From: Chlamydiales bacterium
GTDB lineage: Bacteria; Chlamydiota; Chlamydiia; Chlamydiales; Simkaniaceae
Direction: 5' to 3'
Assembly: GCA_024233515.1 (NCBI GenBank)
Contig: JACKPO010000007.1
Location: forward strand, 1 to 64,000
Length of the DNA stretch: 64,000 nt
Position 1 is the first letter of the stretch; every line of letters begins with the position of its first letter. The notes under the pieces are model-generated. The model ran no database searches. It saw only the letters and a program-made list of their open reading frames with translations, and was not told where the DNA came from. The translations under genes were made by a program, and so were the position numbers. Below are positions 15,911 through 24,797 of the stretch, piece by piece.

Positions 15911-16473
15911 TGATGATCTTCTCCGGCATCCTTTCGGCAGATGATCAGTTTGAACATCAAGGAGCCGCAAGAGCCGGGTACTTCTTTTTCAGCAATTCCG
16001 ACGCCAGAAAGATCTATGACCAAGGAGCCCCAACTCTGGAGCTTGAATACAAATATTGGTTTCTTCCTCGGTATGCGGTTTGGACGAATCTTAATGTGAT
16101 CTGGGCCTCAGGAAAAACAAAAGCCCTTTCAAGCACTTCTCATATCACCATGACAACAACAAGTGTTGGTGTTCAAGAGTTTTTCCCCTGTAGAAGAGGC
16201 CGCTTAAAACCTTACGTAGGTTTCGGAATGACGATTGCTTACGTGCGGACAAAAGATCACACAGACTACCTTCCTCAAACAACCGTTCGGTGGAGTTTAG
16301 GATGTGTGGGTAAACTGGGAGCATTATTCCTCTTTTCAGAGAGGATATTTGGAGATTTCTTCTTCGACTACTACTATCAACCAACGCGGACAAGAAAAAG
16401 TGGCTCCTTCTCCGATGATTTTATCGACCTAGGGGGAGGGCGGATCGGCTGGGCAACGGGATACCGTTTTTAA
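15898..16473 (+). CDS. Probable outer-membrane beta-barrel protein
   Basis: 191 codons from a TTG at 15898; an ATG follows at 15913. The N-terminus MFLFLMIFSGILSADDQ looks like a short signal peptide. The rest consists of amphipathic strands (YKYWFLPRYAVWTNLNV, LKPYVGFGMTIAYVRT) ending in the aromatic GYRF expected for barrel insertion. It resembles the preceding gene in style. No ribosome-binding site is visible and the start lies in the T-run of the preceding terminator, so either the gene has lost its own leader or it is expressed by read-through. It converges on the P-type ATPase, sharing four bases at the stops. Confidence 0.68.
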   Translation: MFLFLMIFSGILSADDQFEHQGAARAGYFFFSNSDARKIYDQGAPTLELEYKYWFLPRYAVWTNLNVIWASGKTKALSSTSHITMTTTSVGVQEFFPCRRGRLKPYVGFGMTIAYVRTKDHTDYLPQTTVRWSLGCVGKLGALFLFSERIFGDFFFDYYYQPTRTRKSGSFSDDFIDLGGGRIGWATGYRF

Positions 16474-18884
16474 CTCGATCGATCGAGCATCCGGTAAACG
16501 ATGAGTTTTAATCGATCATTTAATAAAAACCAGACGATGGCATAGCCCCAAATAAAGAGAGCCCATCCCCATCCGATAGGGGACATCAAGAATCCATAGA
16601 CCGCAATCAAGGTAGCCAGAAGTTGCGTTCCAAAAACAGCAAGAAGTAAGATTCGTGCCGGGCGGATCGACCAAAAGGGACCACGCGTTCGAGTCAGGAA
16701 AATAGTCAGGTGTCCAGCTACAGAAAGCTTTAAGTACATCAATGTTTGAATCACAGGGCGACTCAGATGAAAAACCTCATCCCCTAAATAAAAGAGGAGA
16801 AAGGTCGAGGCAACACCGATGGTTCCTAAGGCAAGCGCAATTCCCAAAACAATCCGCATATTCCAAGCCTCAGGCTTATTTTGATACCGGACATTATCAT
16901 AAGCAATTGATAAGATGGCTCCATCATTCAAGAGGGCAAGGATAATGATCATAACAGCAGTCAAAGGGTAGAAATTGAAAACCAAAATCGCCAAGGTCAT
17001 AAAAAAGAGGATACGAAGAGTTTCCGCAATCCTGTAGATGGCATAACTGTTCATCCTCTGGAAGATCTTTCGACTCTCTTTTATCGCATCGATAATCACA
17101 GAAAGCCCCGGTTTCATCAGGACGATATCCGCTGCTGCACGGGCCGCATCTGTTGCATTAGAAACAGCAATTCCACAATCAGCTTTTTTTAATGCAGGAG
17201 CATCATTGACCCCATCTCCAGTCATTCCGACGATGTGCCTTTTCTTTTGAAGCGCTTCGACGATATGATATTTATGCTCAGGAGTCACCTGCGCAAAGCC
17301 ATTTGCTTTTTCAATCATCCCCTCCAAACGGGAAGAATCCTTTTCCTTTTCAAGTTGCAAAGCATCAAAAATATCATCCTTAAGCCCAAGTTTTTTTGCA
17401 GTTTCCTTAGCAATCGAGAGTTGATCTCCCGTCACCATTTTGATCTCGACACCCATTTCATTTGCAGTCGCAATCGTTGCTCCGGCATCTTCCCTTGGAG
17501 CATCGAAAAGAGAAAGGATTCCAAGGAGGGTCCACTCTCCCTCCTTTTCAGATTTTGCAATTGCAAGAGAGCGATACCCATGTTCTGCAAACTCTTGAAT
17601 TTTCTTTTCGGCTTCTTGAATCGTCTTATCGCTATTTTTAAGCAAAGCAAAAATAACTTGGACCGCTCCCTTCGTCACTTTGAAAGTTTTTCCATCCTTA
17701 TCTTGAAGGGTTACCTCAGTTCTTTTATGGACAGGATCGAACGGTTGAAAATGGATTTGCTTGTAGTGATTTAAAACACTTTTATCTTTCAAAGAGCCTA
17801 GGATCGCAACATCAATCATGTCCTTCGGGTTATCGTGAGAGGCCAGGGCCGCATGAAAGAGCACCTGGTCGGAAGAAAAGTCGTTCACGCAATAGGGCTC
17901 TCCTAAAGCCAATTTATTTTGCGTAAGAGTCCCTGTTTTATCCGCACATAACGTATCCATCCCAGCAAGCTCTTCAATCGAGATCAGTCGGCTAACAATC
18001 GCTTCCTTTTTAGCCAGGAGGCGTGTTCCAATTGCCATCGTAATAGAGAGGACGGTCGGAAGAGCTACAGGGATGGAAGCGATCGTTAATATCAAAGAGA
18101 ACTGAATCGTTTTTAGAAAAGAATCACCCCTGAAGATTGAAGTGATCACAATCCCCAAAACCAAAAATGCAGCAAGGAGAATCAGATTCTTTCCAATTTT
18201 TAAAATAGCCTTTTGGAAGTGGCTAATCGTCCGAGCCTCTTGAACCAGCTCCATTGTCTTTCCAAAGTAGGTATGAACTCCTGTCCCATAAACCAACGCA
18301 GTCGTCTCCCCCTGAAAGAGGATCGAGCCAGAAAAAACCGCTTCTCCCTCCTTTCTTGTCACAGGCAAGGACTCTCCCGTTAAAGCTGCTTGATCGACCT
18401 CAACAGGATCACCTTCCAGGAGGCGAGCATCAGCAGGAATAATATCTCCCCCGGATAACCGAATCAAATCTCCGGGAACAAGCTCATCAGCAGGTAAGGA
18501 AGACCACTTTCCATCTCTTTTAACCTCCGATTTGAAGGCGAGACTCTTTTTTAAAGCAGCCACAGCGCTAGCCGCCGTATTTTCTTCCCAAAATCCAATC
18601 GTGGCATTCGCTAAAAGGAGAACCAGGATAATAAAGAAATCGGGCCACTCTCCGATGATTGCCGATAAAATCATCGCAATTTCAATCATCCAAGCAATGG
18701 GTCCCCAAAAATAGGTCAGAAACTTCAAAATTGGGTGAGTCCGCTTTTCCTCAACCTTGTTTAGGCCATATTGAGAGAGGCGACTGTTAACTTCATCAGA
18801 GCTTAACCCTTCAGGATTAAATCCTAACTTTTTCTTCACCTCAGAAAGAGGCTCTTCTCTCAACTCCTCGTGAGATTCTTCCAC
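16470..18884 (-). CDS. Proton-exporting P-type ATPase (P3A)
   Basis: 804-residue plasma-membrane H+-ATPase-like pump. The N-terminal cation-ATPase region (LSQYGLNKVEEKRTHPILKF) precedes two membrane hairpins, the actuator loop with TGES (VDQAALTGESLPV), the M4 segment SIPVALPTVLS, and the phosphorylation site D315 in CADKTGTLTQN. Later come the nucleotide-binding KGAVQVI, the hinge MTGDGVNDAPALKKA and the C-terminal membrane helices. The PVALP membrane motif and the overall size place it in the proton-pump subgroup rather than Ca or heavy-metal pumps. It would maintain membrane potential or internal pH. It is divergent from the gene at 18956 across 71 bases. Confidence 0.92.
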   Translation of the reverse strand: MEESHEELREEPLSEVKKKLGFNPEGLSSDEVNSRLSQYGLNKVEEKRTHPILKFLTYFWGPIAWMIEIAMILSAIIGEWPDFFIILVLLLANATIGFWEENTAASAVAALKKSLAFKSEVKRDGKWSSLPADELVPGDLIRLSGGDIIPADARLLEGDPVEVDQAALTGESLPVTRKEGEAVFSGSILFQGETTALVYGTGVHTYFGKTMELVQEARTISHFQKAILKIGKNLILLAAFLVLGIVITSIFRGDSFLKTIQFSLILTIASIPVALPTVLSITMAIGTRLLAKKEAIVSRLISIEELAGMDTLCADKTGTLTQNKLALGEPYCVNDFSSDQVLFHAALASHDNPKDMIDVAILGSLKDKSVLNHYKQIHFQPFDPVHKRTEVTLQDKDGKTFKVTKGAVQVIFALLKNSDKTIQEAEKKIQEFAEHGYRSLAIAKSEKEGEWTLLGILSLFDAPREDAGATIATANEMGVEIKMVTGDQLSIAKETAKKLGLKDDIFDALQLEKEKDSSRLEGMIEKANGFAQVTPEHKYHIVEALQKKRHIVGMTGDGVNDAPALKKADCGIAVSNATDAARAAADIVLMKPGLSVIIDAIKESRKIFQRMNSYAIYRIAETLRILFFMTLAILVFNFYPLTAVMIIILALLNDGAILSIAYDNVRYQNKPEAWNMRIVLGIALALGTIGVASTFLLFYLGDEVFHLSRPVIQTLMYLKLSVAGHLTIFLTRTRGPFWSIRPARILLLAVFGTQLLATLIAVYGFLMSPIGWGWALFIWGYAIVWFLLNDRLKLIVYRMLDRSS

Positions 18885-18955
18885 AAAACCTATCCGTAAA
18901 AAAGATTTCTGTTAAAATCTTTTTAACTCAAATCAAAAAAAATGCAACCCCTATT

Positions 18956-19639
18956 ATGGAAGAGTATCAGCTTATAGATTTAACTCATCGACTTACTCCC
19001 GATGTTCCCACATGGAATGGTTCCTGCGGCTATTGTTTGGAAGTGAAAAAAGATTACGATCAGATGTTTCGTGTTCACAAGATGAAAATGCATGCAGGCG
19101 TCGGAACCCACATGGACGCCCCTTCCCATTGCATACAAGGAGGGAAAAATATTGGAGACCTTGAGATCAAAGAAATGATAGCCCCTCTTGTTCTGATCGA
19201 TGTCAGGGTAAAGGTGCACACCGACTATGAAATTACCGTTCACGATTTGGAAGAGTATGAAAAGAAGTGGGAAAAAATTCCTAAGGGAGCTTGCGTCATC
19301 GGTTATACAGGATGGAGCAAGTATTGGGGCGATCCTGATCGATACCGGAACATTGATAAAGGAGGGCAAATGCACTTTCCTGCCTTTCACAAAGAGGCCG
19401 CAGAGTTTCTCCTCGAAAGGGGGATTGCTGGGCTAGCCATCGATACCCTCTCTCCGGATTGTTTAGATCAAAGCTATCCTGTTCACCACGCCATTTTAGG
19501 GGCAGGGAAGTACATCATCGAAAACGTTGCCGACTGCGCCAAAATTCCACCCAAAGGGGCAACCGTCATTGCCCTCCCCATCAAAGCAGACGGAGCCACA
19601 GAAGCTCCCATCCGAATGATAGGATTACTTCTTCCCTAA
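18956..19639 (+). CDS. Cyclase/kynurenine-formamidase family metal hydrolase
   Basis: 227 residues of the cyclase family (PF04199 type), metal-dependent amidohydrolase-like enzymes. The start LIDLTHRLTPDVPTWNG and the metal-binding signature HAGVGTHMDAPSH (about residues 43-55) are diagnostic. A later segment, GLAIDTLSPDCLDQSYPVHH, supplies the second conserved histidine region. Members include kynurenine formamidase and isatin hydrolase; the substrate here cannot be assigned. Its last 15 bases overlap the small membrane protein gene on the other strand. No clear ribosome-binding site precedes the ATG. Confidence 0.85.
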   Translation: MEEYQLIDLTHRLTPDVPTWNGSCGYCLEVKKDYDQMFRVHKMKMHAGVGTHMDAPSHCIQGGKNIGDLEIKEMIAPLVLIDVRVKVHTDYEITVHDLEEYEKKWEKIPKGACVIGYTGWSKYWGDPDRYRNIDKGGQMHFPAFHKEAAEFLLERGIAGLAIDTLSPDCLDQSYPVHHAILGAGKYIIENVADCAKIPPKGATVIALPIKADGATEAPIRMIGLLLP

Positions 19640-19870
19640 CCTGTTATAGATAAAGGCAAAGAGATACAGTCCGATAAAGGCATCAAAAAAACCGTAGACC
19701 AGACCAAGGAAAGCTCCTCCCCATGAAACAGAATATCCGGGATAGATCTCTTTAAAAAGTGTTAGAAAGCTATAAGAATAACCGGTGTACATCGCAAGGA
19801 TCGTGCACACAAACATGCATAGGCTCCAGAGAATCCCTCCAGCAAGCCCTAGTCTTCCCCCTTTAAGCAT
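19625..19870 (-). CDS. Small two-helix membrane protein
   Basis: 81 residues with two strong membrane helices (LAGGILWSLCMFVCTILAMY and GGAFLGLVYGFFDAFIGLYL) separated by a loop with KEIYPGYSVSW, ending in a short basic tail. The loop/second-helix pattern resembles a family of small bacterial inner-membrane proteins sometimes labelled holin-like; I cannot give a function. AAAGGGGG upstream of the ATG supports the start. It overlaps the 3' end of the convergent hydrolase by 15 bases. Confidence 0.72.
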   Translation of the reverse strand: MLKGGRLGLAGGILWSLCMFVCTILAMYTGYSYSFLTLFKEIYPGYSVSWGGAFLGLVYGFFDAFIGLYLFAFIYNRLGKK

Positions 19871-19969
19871 TTTTTCCCCCTTTATTTCATACTTGTCCCC
19901 TCTGTTATTTTCACAGGAAATTCAAAATCTTGTCAAATACCTATTCTCATCGTGTTTCAAAATGGGTAT

Positions 19970-20863
19970 TTATTTGTTGGTGAGATTCTTAGGAACTTTT
20001 CTAAGAGACATAATAAATGCTCCGAAGAGGATGATCAACACCCCGAGTTGGGTATGAAATGGGGGGACAATCCCTCTCCAGATCCAATCAATGATCCCAG
20101 AGAAAATAATTGTGGCATAAAGAAAAGGTGAGAGGGTCGAGGGTTTATTGACCTTTTTATATGCGGCAGTTTTAAGCGTTTGATTTCCAACCGTAAAGAG
20201 ACCAAAGGTTACAATCATTCCGAGCATGGAGAGATTAAAATTGATCGAAAGGACGGGTCCAGGGAAGAACAGAAACAGGGGAAGAGAGAAGAGGGAGCAA
20301 AGACCAAAAAGGAGGGCGCTCATCGTTGCAATATCTTCAGACTTTGCCCTTTGATGCTGAAGAAGCTGGCCAATAGCAGTAAAAAGACCGCTGAGGAGAC
20401 CAAGAAGACTTATTGGAGCCCAGAGTTGGTTCCATGAACCGAGAGCAATGGCAACCCCTGCAAAGCTGATGATGATCGAGATAATTGCTCGTCTTGAGGC
20501 ATGAACTTTCAGAAAGAGGGACATCAGTAGAGGAGCAAACAGACCACTTGTCGCATTCAATAAAGTAGCTAACAAGAGGTTGGTTTGCGAGAGAACGTAA
20601 AGGAGAAGGAATTGCCCAATCGTGACAGAAAATGCTCTAAAAAGGTGGGGCCAGATTGAAGGGACATGAATTTTTTTTCGTCGCAGCAATATCCAAAGGA
20701 TCAATAGGAAAAAAGGAGAGAAAAACCGGAAAAACGTCACGAAAGGAAGAGAAGCATCCACCGAGAGAGCCTTCCAAAACGCAGCGCTCATGCTGAGACA
20801 CACCGTTGAGAGAAGAACAAGAGCCGTACTCAAAAAAAATTCTTTTTGACTAATACGCTTCAT
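19970..20863 (-). CDS. EamA/DMT-family transporter
   Basis: 297 residues from ATG 20863 (a longer frame exists, but this ATG overlaps the upstream stop as ATGA, the usual coupling). About ten membrane helices form two repeated EamA halves; the first begins EFFLSTALVLLSTVCLSMSA, the second begins after residue 150. The family contains metabolite and drug exporters, and in chlamydiae and rickettsiae some import S-adenosylmethionine. Residues FFRFFSPFF and LLLATLLNATSGLFAPLL in the first half are typical of the fold. Substrate not determinable. Co-transcribed with the isochorismatase-like gene. Confidence 0.88.
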   Translation of the reverse strand: MKRISQKEFFLSTALVLLSTVCLSMSAAFWKALSVDASLPFVTFFRFFSPFFLLILWILLRRKKIHVPSIWPHLFRAFSVTIGQFLLLYVLSQTNLLLATLLNATSGLFAPLLMSLFLKVHASRRAIISIIISFAGVAIALGSWNQLWAPISLLGLLSGLFTAIGQLLQHQRAKSEDIATMSALLFGLCSLFSLPLFLFFPGPVLSINFNLSMLGMIVTFGLFTVGNQTLKTAAYKKVNKPSTLSPFLYATIIFSGIIDWIWRGIVPPFHTQLGVLIILFGAFIMSLRKVPKNLTNK

Positions 20864-21450
20864 TGGACAAGCTCTGCAAAAGTTTTCCAATCTACAAGGC
20901 GCGTTGTGGCCTGTTTGCTCGCTTGTTGCTCTTCATCACTCGCACACTCTGTCGCATCCTCAAGAATGCTCACCTCATAGTCTCGGTCATGTGCCTCACG
21001 AGCAGTTAGTTCGACAGCATTGCTCGTGGAGACACCAGTCAGGATCAGGTGTTCGACCCTATTAGCCCGAAGGATTAAATCTAAGTTGGTCCCATAAAAA
21101 GCGCTGACGCGATGCTTAATCACTTGAACATCCTCTTGATGAACATGTAGTTCCTCACAAAATTGTCCTCCCCACTCAGTTAAAAGGAGGACTGCATTCG
21201 CTTTTGCATGTTTAAAAAGACGCGCACGGGTAGAGGCATCATGGTAATGGGGATGAAATCCTACCCGAACGTGAAAAATCAAATGACCTTTCTCCCTTCC
21301 CCAAGCGGTCACGCGGTTAGTAGTTTCAATGATTTTTTTGTTTGCAATTCGGTCTGCATAACGTGCAAGTTTCCCTTTCGGATGGCAGATTTCATTGATG
21401 AGATCGAGCGTAATAATGGCAGTTTTTATCGATTGATTCATGATTTGCAC
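20860..21450 (-). CDS. Isochorismatase-like hydrolase lacking the catalytic cysteine
   Basis: 196 codons from a GTG (ATG 21441 is an alternative start). The fold is the isochorismatase/cysteine hydrolase type: first-strand Asp in AIITLDLINEI, the Lys region VIKHRVSAFYGTNLD and the strand LILTGVSTSNAVELTAREA. In nicotinamidase-like members the last motif has Cys where this protein has Ala (SNAVE). True isochorismatases also lack that Cys, so it may be a hydrolase of another type or inactive. It shares ATGA with the downstream DMT transporter and probably forms an operon with it. Confidence 0.85.
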   Translation of the reverse strand: MQIMNQSIKTAIITLDLINEICHPKGKLARYADRIANKKIIETTNRVTAWGREKGHLIFHVRVGFHPHYHDASTRARLFKHAKANAVLLLTEWGGQFCEELHVHQEDVQVIKHRVSAFYGTNLDLILRANRVEHLILTGVSTSNAVELTAREAHDRDYEVSILEDATECASDEEQQASKQATTRLVDWKTFAELVQ

Positions 21451-21468
21451 GTTAGCAAAAGGGAACGG

Positions 21469-21846
21469 TTATTTCAACTTCTCTGCAAGGAAGTATTGAT
21501 TGCCATCTTTGTCAGCAAACATCGCAAGCTTAATCTCTCCTGGGATCTCGAGTGTTTCTCCAAGGAATTGAACACCGTTGGATTCAAGAAAGGCGCGGGC
21601 TTCGTCAATATTATCGACAGAAACAGAGACAACACCATTTGTACCTGCTTTCATCCCTTCGCCCATCGGTTCGCCAAATCCTACGCGACCTCCTTCATCT
21701 CCTTCAAGCTCCATCCACTTGAACCGCTGATCATGCTCTTTCACCTCTAGACCTAAAAGGTCACAGAAGATCCGCTTTGTCTCTTCTAAGCTTGAAACAG
21801 TGACACAGGACATCGCAATCCCGTTTGCAATTTTTGTTTTTGTCAT
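21469..21846 (-). CDS. Glyoxalase/VOC-fold protein
   Basis: 125 residues from ATG 21846, which follows GAGGAGGAAG; a longer upstream frame to 21939 lacks a better start. Two beta-alpha-beta-beta-beta units are visible (AMSCVTVSSLEETKRIFCDL and VSVSVDNIDEARAFLES), ending in FADKDGNQYFLAEK, which is typical of glyoxalase/bleomycin-resistance-fold proteins. The canonical metal residues are only partly recognisable, so the activity cannot be assigned. It lies 18 bases downstream-side of the isochorismatase-like gene on the same strand and divergent from the endonuclease gene. Confidence 0.85.
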   Translation of the reverse strand: MTKTKIANGIAMSCVTVSSLEETKRIFCDLLGLEVKEHDQRFKWMELEGDEGGRVGFGEPMGEGMKAGTNGVVSVSVDNIDEARAFLESNGVQFLGETLEIPGEIKLAMFADKDGNQYFLAEKLK

Positions 21847-21941
21847 GACTTCCTCCTCAAGGGTTTTGGAAAAGGTCGATCGTATGCTCACCCTACTTTT
21901 TTTACTATCCAAAAAAAACTTTTCTTTTGAAAATAACACCT

Positions 21942-22661
21942 ATGCGCATCATGAAAAAAGGGATGAACTTTGTTATCGGAGCGGCAGTAGGTGCTGCTTC
22001 AGTCTTTTCTTATCATGAGCTGGATAAGAAGTTGCAACCGTCAACGTTTCCGGTGCTCGAACGAGAGGGGTATACGGTTGCTTATGACACGCGGAATAAG
22101 ATTCCCTTCTGGACGCACGAACATATCACTCAAGAAAGTCTCACGAAAACAGCGCACCGCTCTGGTCACTCTTTTCGGGAAGATCCCGACCTCTACCCTT
22201 CCCATAAAAGTACCCTCGCAGATTATGAAAAGTCAGGGTTTGATCGGGGACATATTGTTCCTGCAGGAGACGAACGGTTTTCGAAAACGGCTCTTGCAGA
22301 AACATTCTATCTCTCAAACATCTGTCCCCAACATCCCAAGTTCAATCGTGGGCTCTGGAACAAACTAGAATCTCATCTTCGTACCCTAGTGAAAACCCAT
22401 GGTCCTCTTGAAGTGGTTTCAGGGCCCCTCTTCCTTTCCCATGAAGAAAAGGGGAAGCGGTTTGTCACCTATCAAGTCATTGGGGTGAGTGAGGTTGCTG
22501 TACCCACCCACTTCTTTAAAGTGGTTTTGGCTAAGGGAGAGTCATGGGCCTATGTGATTCCTAATGAACCTGTGAAAGGGGATTTAGACTCCTTCCGTAT
22601 CCCTATAGAAAAGCTCGAAAAAATTTCGGGAATAGCGTTTAATCGATTCCATGGAACATGA
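21942..22661 (+). CDS. DNA/RNA non-specific endonuclease (EndoG-like)
   Basis: 239 residues from ATG 21942 (ATG 21951 is possible). A hydrophobic N-terminus (NFVIGAAVGAASVFSY) is a signal or membrane anchor, so the enzyme acts outside the cytoplasm. The nuclease core has the signature SGFDRGHIVPAGDERF, with the catalytic His in DRGH, followed by FYLSNICPQHPKFNRGLWNK, where the Asn ligands of the metal lie. This is the beta-beta-alpha-metal family that includes EndoG and Serratia nuclease. It may scavenge nucleotides or degrade foreign DNA. Its end overlaps the pentapeptide protein by 11 bases. Confidence 0.92.
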   Translation: MRIMKKGMNFVIGAAVGAASVFSYHELDKKLQPSTFPVLEREGYTVAYDTRNKIPFWTHEHITQESLTKTAHRSGHSFREDPDLYPSHKSTLADYEKSGFDRGHIVPAGDERFSKTALAETFYLSNICPQHPKFNRGLWNKLESHLRTLVKTHGPLEVVSGPLFLSHEEKGKRFVTYQVIGVSEVAVPTHFFKVVLAKGESWAYVIPNEPVKGDLDSFRIPIEKLEKISGIAFNRFHGT

Positions 22662-23208
22662 AACCTTTCAGGGAAAGACCTATGACAAAATCACCTTTGC
22701 AGGGCATTCCTTTATGGAGTGCCGCTTTGTGGATTGTCACTTTCTTCACTGCCAATTTTCTAATGGTGCTTTTCTAAATTGCCACTTTCAAAACTGTAAC
22801 ATCACCCTTCCAAATTTTGAAAAGGCTCGGTTACAAGAGGTTTTTTTCGAAGGTGGGAAAATCGTTGGGGCAAATTTTCATCTTGTTGATAAAAAGTTAT
22901 TTTCTCTCTCGTTCAAAGACACACTTCTTCAGAGTTGCAACTTCTCAGATTTGGTAATGAAAAAAGGGGAGTTTGGAGGGAGTCGATTGCGCGAATGTGA
23001 CTTCAAAGGGACGCAACTGGCAGAGGGGAATTTTAGGGGCTGCGACCTAGAAGGCACCCTTTTCCATCAGTGCGATTTATCAGGGGCAGATTTTAGAGAG
23101 GCGGTCAATTACACCATTGATCCCGCAGCCAATAAGATCAAAAAAGGGAAGTTTTCACTTCCTGAAGCATTTTCTTTACTAAAAGGATTTGACATTACTC
23201 TAGAGTGA
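22651..23208 (+). CDS. Qnr-like pentapeptide-repeat protein
   Basis: 185 residues made of pentapeptide repeats centred on F/L with preceding Cys/Ala (FMECRFVDCHFLHCQF, later GADFREAVNY). Such proteins form a right-handed quadrilateral beta-helix that imitates DNA and can protect gyrase. The C-terminal segment IDPAANKIKKGKFSLPEA followed by LLKGFDI closely matches the end of Qnr proteins, which dimerise there. A DNA-mimic role is known for the family; quinolone protection here is inference. The start overlaps the endonuclease stop, so the nuclease and the DNA mimic are expressed together. Confidence 0.88.
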   Translation: MEHETFQGKTYDKITFAGHSFMECRFVDCHFLHCQFSNGAFLNCHFQNCNITLPNFEKARLQEVFFEGGKIVGANFHLVDKKLFSLSFKDTLLQSCNFSDLVMKKGEFGGSRLRECDFKGTQLAEGNFRGCDLEGTLFHQCDLSGADFREAVNYTIDPAANKIKKGKFSLPEAFSLLKGFDITLE

Positions 23209-23245
23209 GAGTAGACTTGGTGGTCTAATATAAATCCCCAGAGTC

Positions 23246-24028
23246 ATGAAAGAGATATTTTTACGTGTAAGTAAGGTCACGAAGACCTATTTCGATGGGC
23301 ATCGCATTTTGAAAGAGGCCCTGAAAGGCATTTCCCTTGATCTCTATCAAGGTGAAGTCCTAGGACTGCTCGGTGTAAACGGAGCAGGGAAGACAACGCT
23401 TGTATCCATTCTTGCGACCCTTCATCCGCCAACAGCGGGGGAGATCACTTGGAATGGGGCATCGATTTACGACGCCCTTCTCCCTTATCGGTCAGTGGTT
23501 GGCTATTGCCCACAATATCCCAACATTGAAAAACAACTCTCCCTCGGCGAGAATTTACTTCTCTCTGGAAGATGTTATGGCCTGAGTAAGAAAGAAGCTG
23601 AGGAGAGAAAAAATGAGCTCGCTAAAGAATTTCGCCTCGAGGAGTACTTAGAGGCCAATCTTGATCAGGTTTCCGGTGGGTATAAGCAACGGTTTTTAAT
23701 CGCTCGGGCCCTAATGCACCGCCCGCAACTTGTTATTTTGGATGAGCCAACAGTCGGGTTGGACTCCCATATTCGGCGAGAGCTTTGGGAGGTCATCTCC
23801 AAGCTAAAACAGCAAGGGATCACGGTGATCTTAACGACCCACTATTTGGATGAAGCGGAAAAATTATCCGATCGGATTTGCCTCATCCATGGAGGAGTGA
23901 TTCGCACAGTAGATACCCCTGAAAACCTAAAGAAACGACACCAGAAGAATAACCTTGAAGAGGTCTTCTTAAAGTTTGTCGACGATCCCGATGCAGAAAT
24001 TTTTAATAGTGGGGCAGAACATGAGTAG
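23246..24028 (+). CDS. ABC-2 type transporter, ATP-binding subunit
   Basis: 260-residue ATPase. Walker A is GVNGAGKTTLVSI, the signature is VSGGYKQRFLIARAL, Walker B is LVILDEPTVGLD and the switch His is in TTHYLDEAE. The profile resembles the NodI/DrrA class used for exporting polysaccharides, lipids or drugs. It overlaps the permease gene by eight bases, so both subunits are co-produced. Substrate unknown. Confidence 0.93.
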   Translation: MKEIFLRVSKVTKTYFDGHRILKEALKGISLDLYQGEVLGLLGVNGAGKTTLVSILATLHPPTAGEITWNGASIYDALLPYRSVVGYCPQYPNIEKQLSLGENLLLSGRCYGLSKKEAEERKNELAKEFRLEEYLEANLDQVSGGYKQRFLIARALMHRPQLVILDEPTVGLDSHIRRELWEVISKLKQQGITVILTTHYLDEAEKLSDRICLIHGGVIRTVDTPENLKKRHQKNNLEEVFLKFVDDPDAEIFNSGAEHE

Positions 24029-24797
24029 TTGGACAGTCTTTTTTCAATTAATACGGAGAGATCTGACCGTATTCAAACGGGATTTTTGGCTGAAGTTTGT
24101 CGATACCTCGATCCTCTTCATCACCAACGTCCTTGCGTTTGGATATTTTTTGCAACAAGAAGGGGCCCATGATGGGTATGCGGCCTTCTTTGTTGTCGGG
24201 GCTGTCGCAAGCTTTGGATTTATTGAGATCGTAGGGAAAGTAGGGATTCAACTTGCCGACATGGGAGGAGATCGCACTATTTTTCATACGTTGGTGATGC
24301 CGATACGCTCGCGCATGGTCTTCTACTATATGGGATGTTCATGGGCAATCACCTCGATCCTGATGTCGATACTCTTGTTCCCTTTAGGGAAGCTCCTGGT
24401 CTATACTGAATGGAATCTTGGGACCGTTTCTTGGTGGCGCCTTGCGATCATGTTTGTCACGGCAAATCTCTTCTTTGGGTACTTCGCCCTCTGGCTCACA
24501 GGGATCTTGAAAAATATGACCGACCTCAACCGTTTATGGCTTCGTTATATTGCGCCCATGTGGATGTTTGGAGGGTATGTCTACTCTTGGCAGTCTGCTT
24601 ACAACTTAAGTCATGCTGTGGGTTACATTAGTTTGGTCAACCCGATGATCTATGTGATGGAAGGGATGAGAGCGGCTGCTCTTGGGCAGGAGGGGTACCT
24701 TCCTTATTGGGTATCGGTTCTTGTCCTATGGGGTTTTATTGGTCTTTGCTCTTGGCATGCCAACCGCCGCCTCAAGCGTAAACTAGATTGTATCTAA
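24021..24797 (+). CDS. ABC-2 type transporter, permease subunit
   Basis: 258 residues from ATG 24021, placed inside the end of the ATPase gene (a longer frame upstream has no support). Six membrane helices follow an N-terminal cytoplasmic segment (FFQLIRRDLTVFKRDFW), with the family-typical late region YISLVNPMIYVMEGMRAA. Together with the upstream ATPase it forms a complete exporter. The stop overlaps by four bases the stop of the broken NTPase gene on the other strand. Confidence 0.9.
   Translation: MSSWTVFFQLIRRDLTVFKRDFWLKFVDTSILFITNVLAFGYFLQQEGAHDGYAAFFVVGAVASFGFIEIVGKVGIQLADMGGDRTIFHTLVMPIRSRMVFYYMGCSWAITSILMSILLFPLGKLLVYTEWNLGTVSWWRLAIMFVTANLFFGYFALWLTGILKNMTDLNRLWLRYIAPMWMFGGYVYSWQSAYNLSHAVGYISLVNPMIYVMEGMRAAALGQEGYLPYWVSVLVLWGFIGLCSWHANRRLKRKLDCI

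Noticed and set aside
21847..21939. N-terminal extension of the VOC protein
   Set aside because: The internal ATG at 21846 has a strong GAGGAGGAAG site, and the extension is not family-like.
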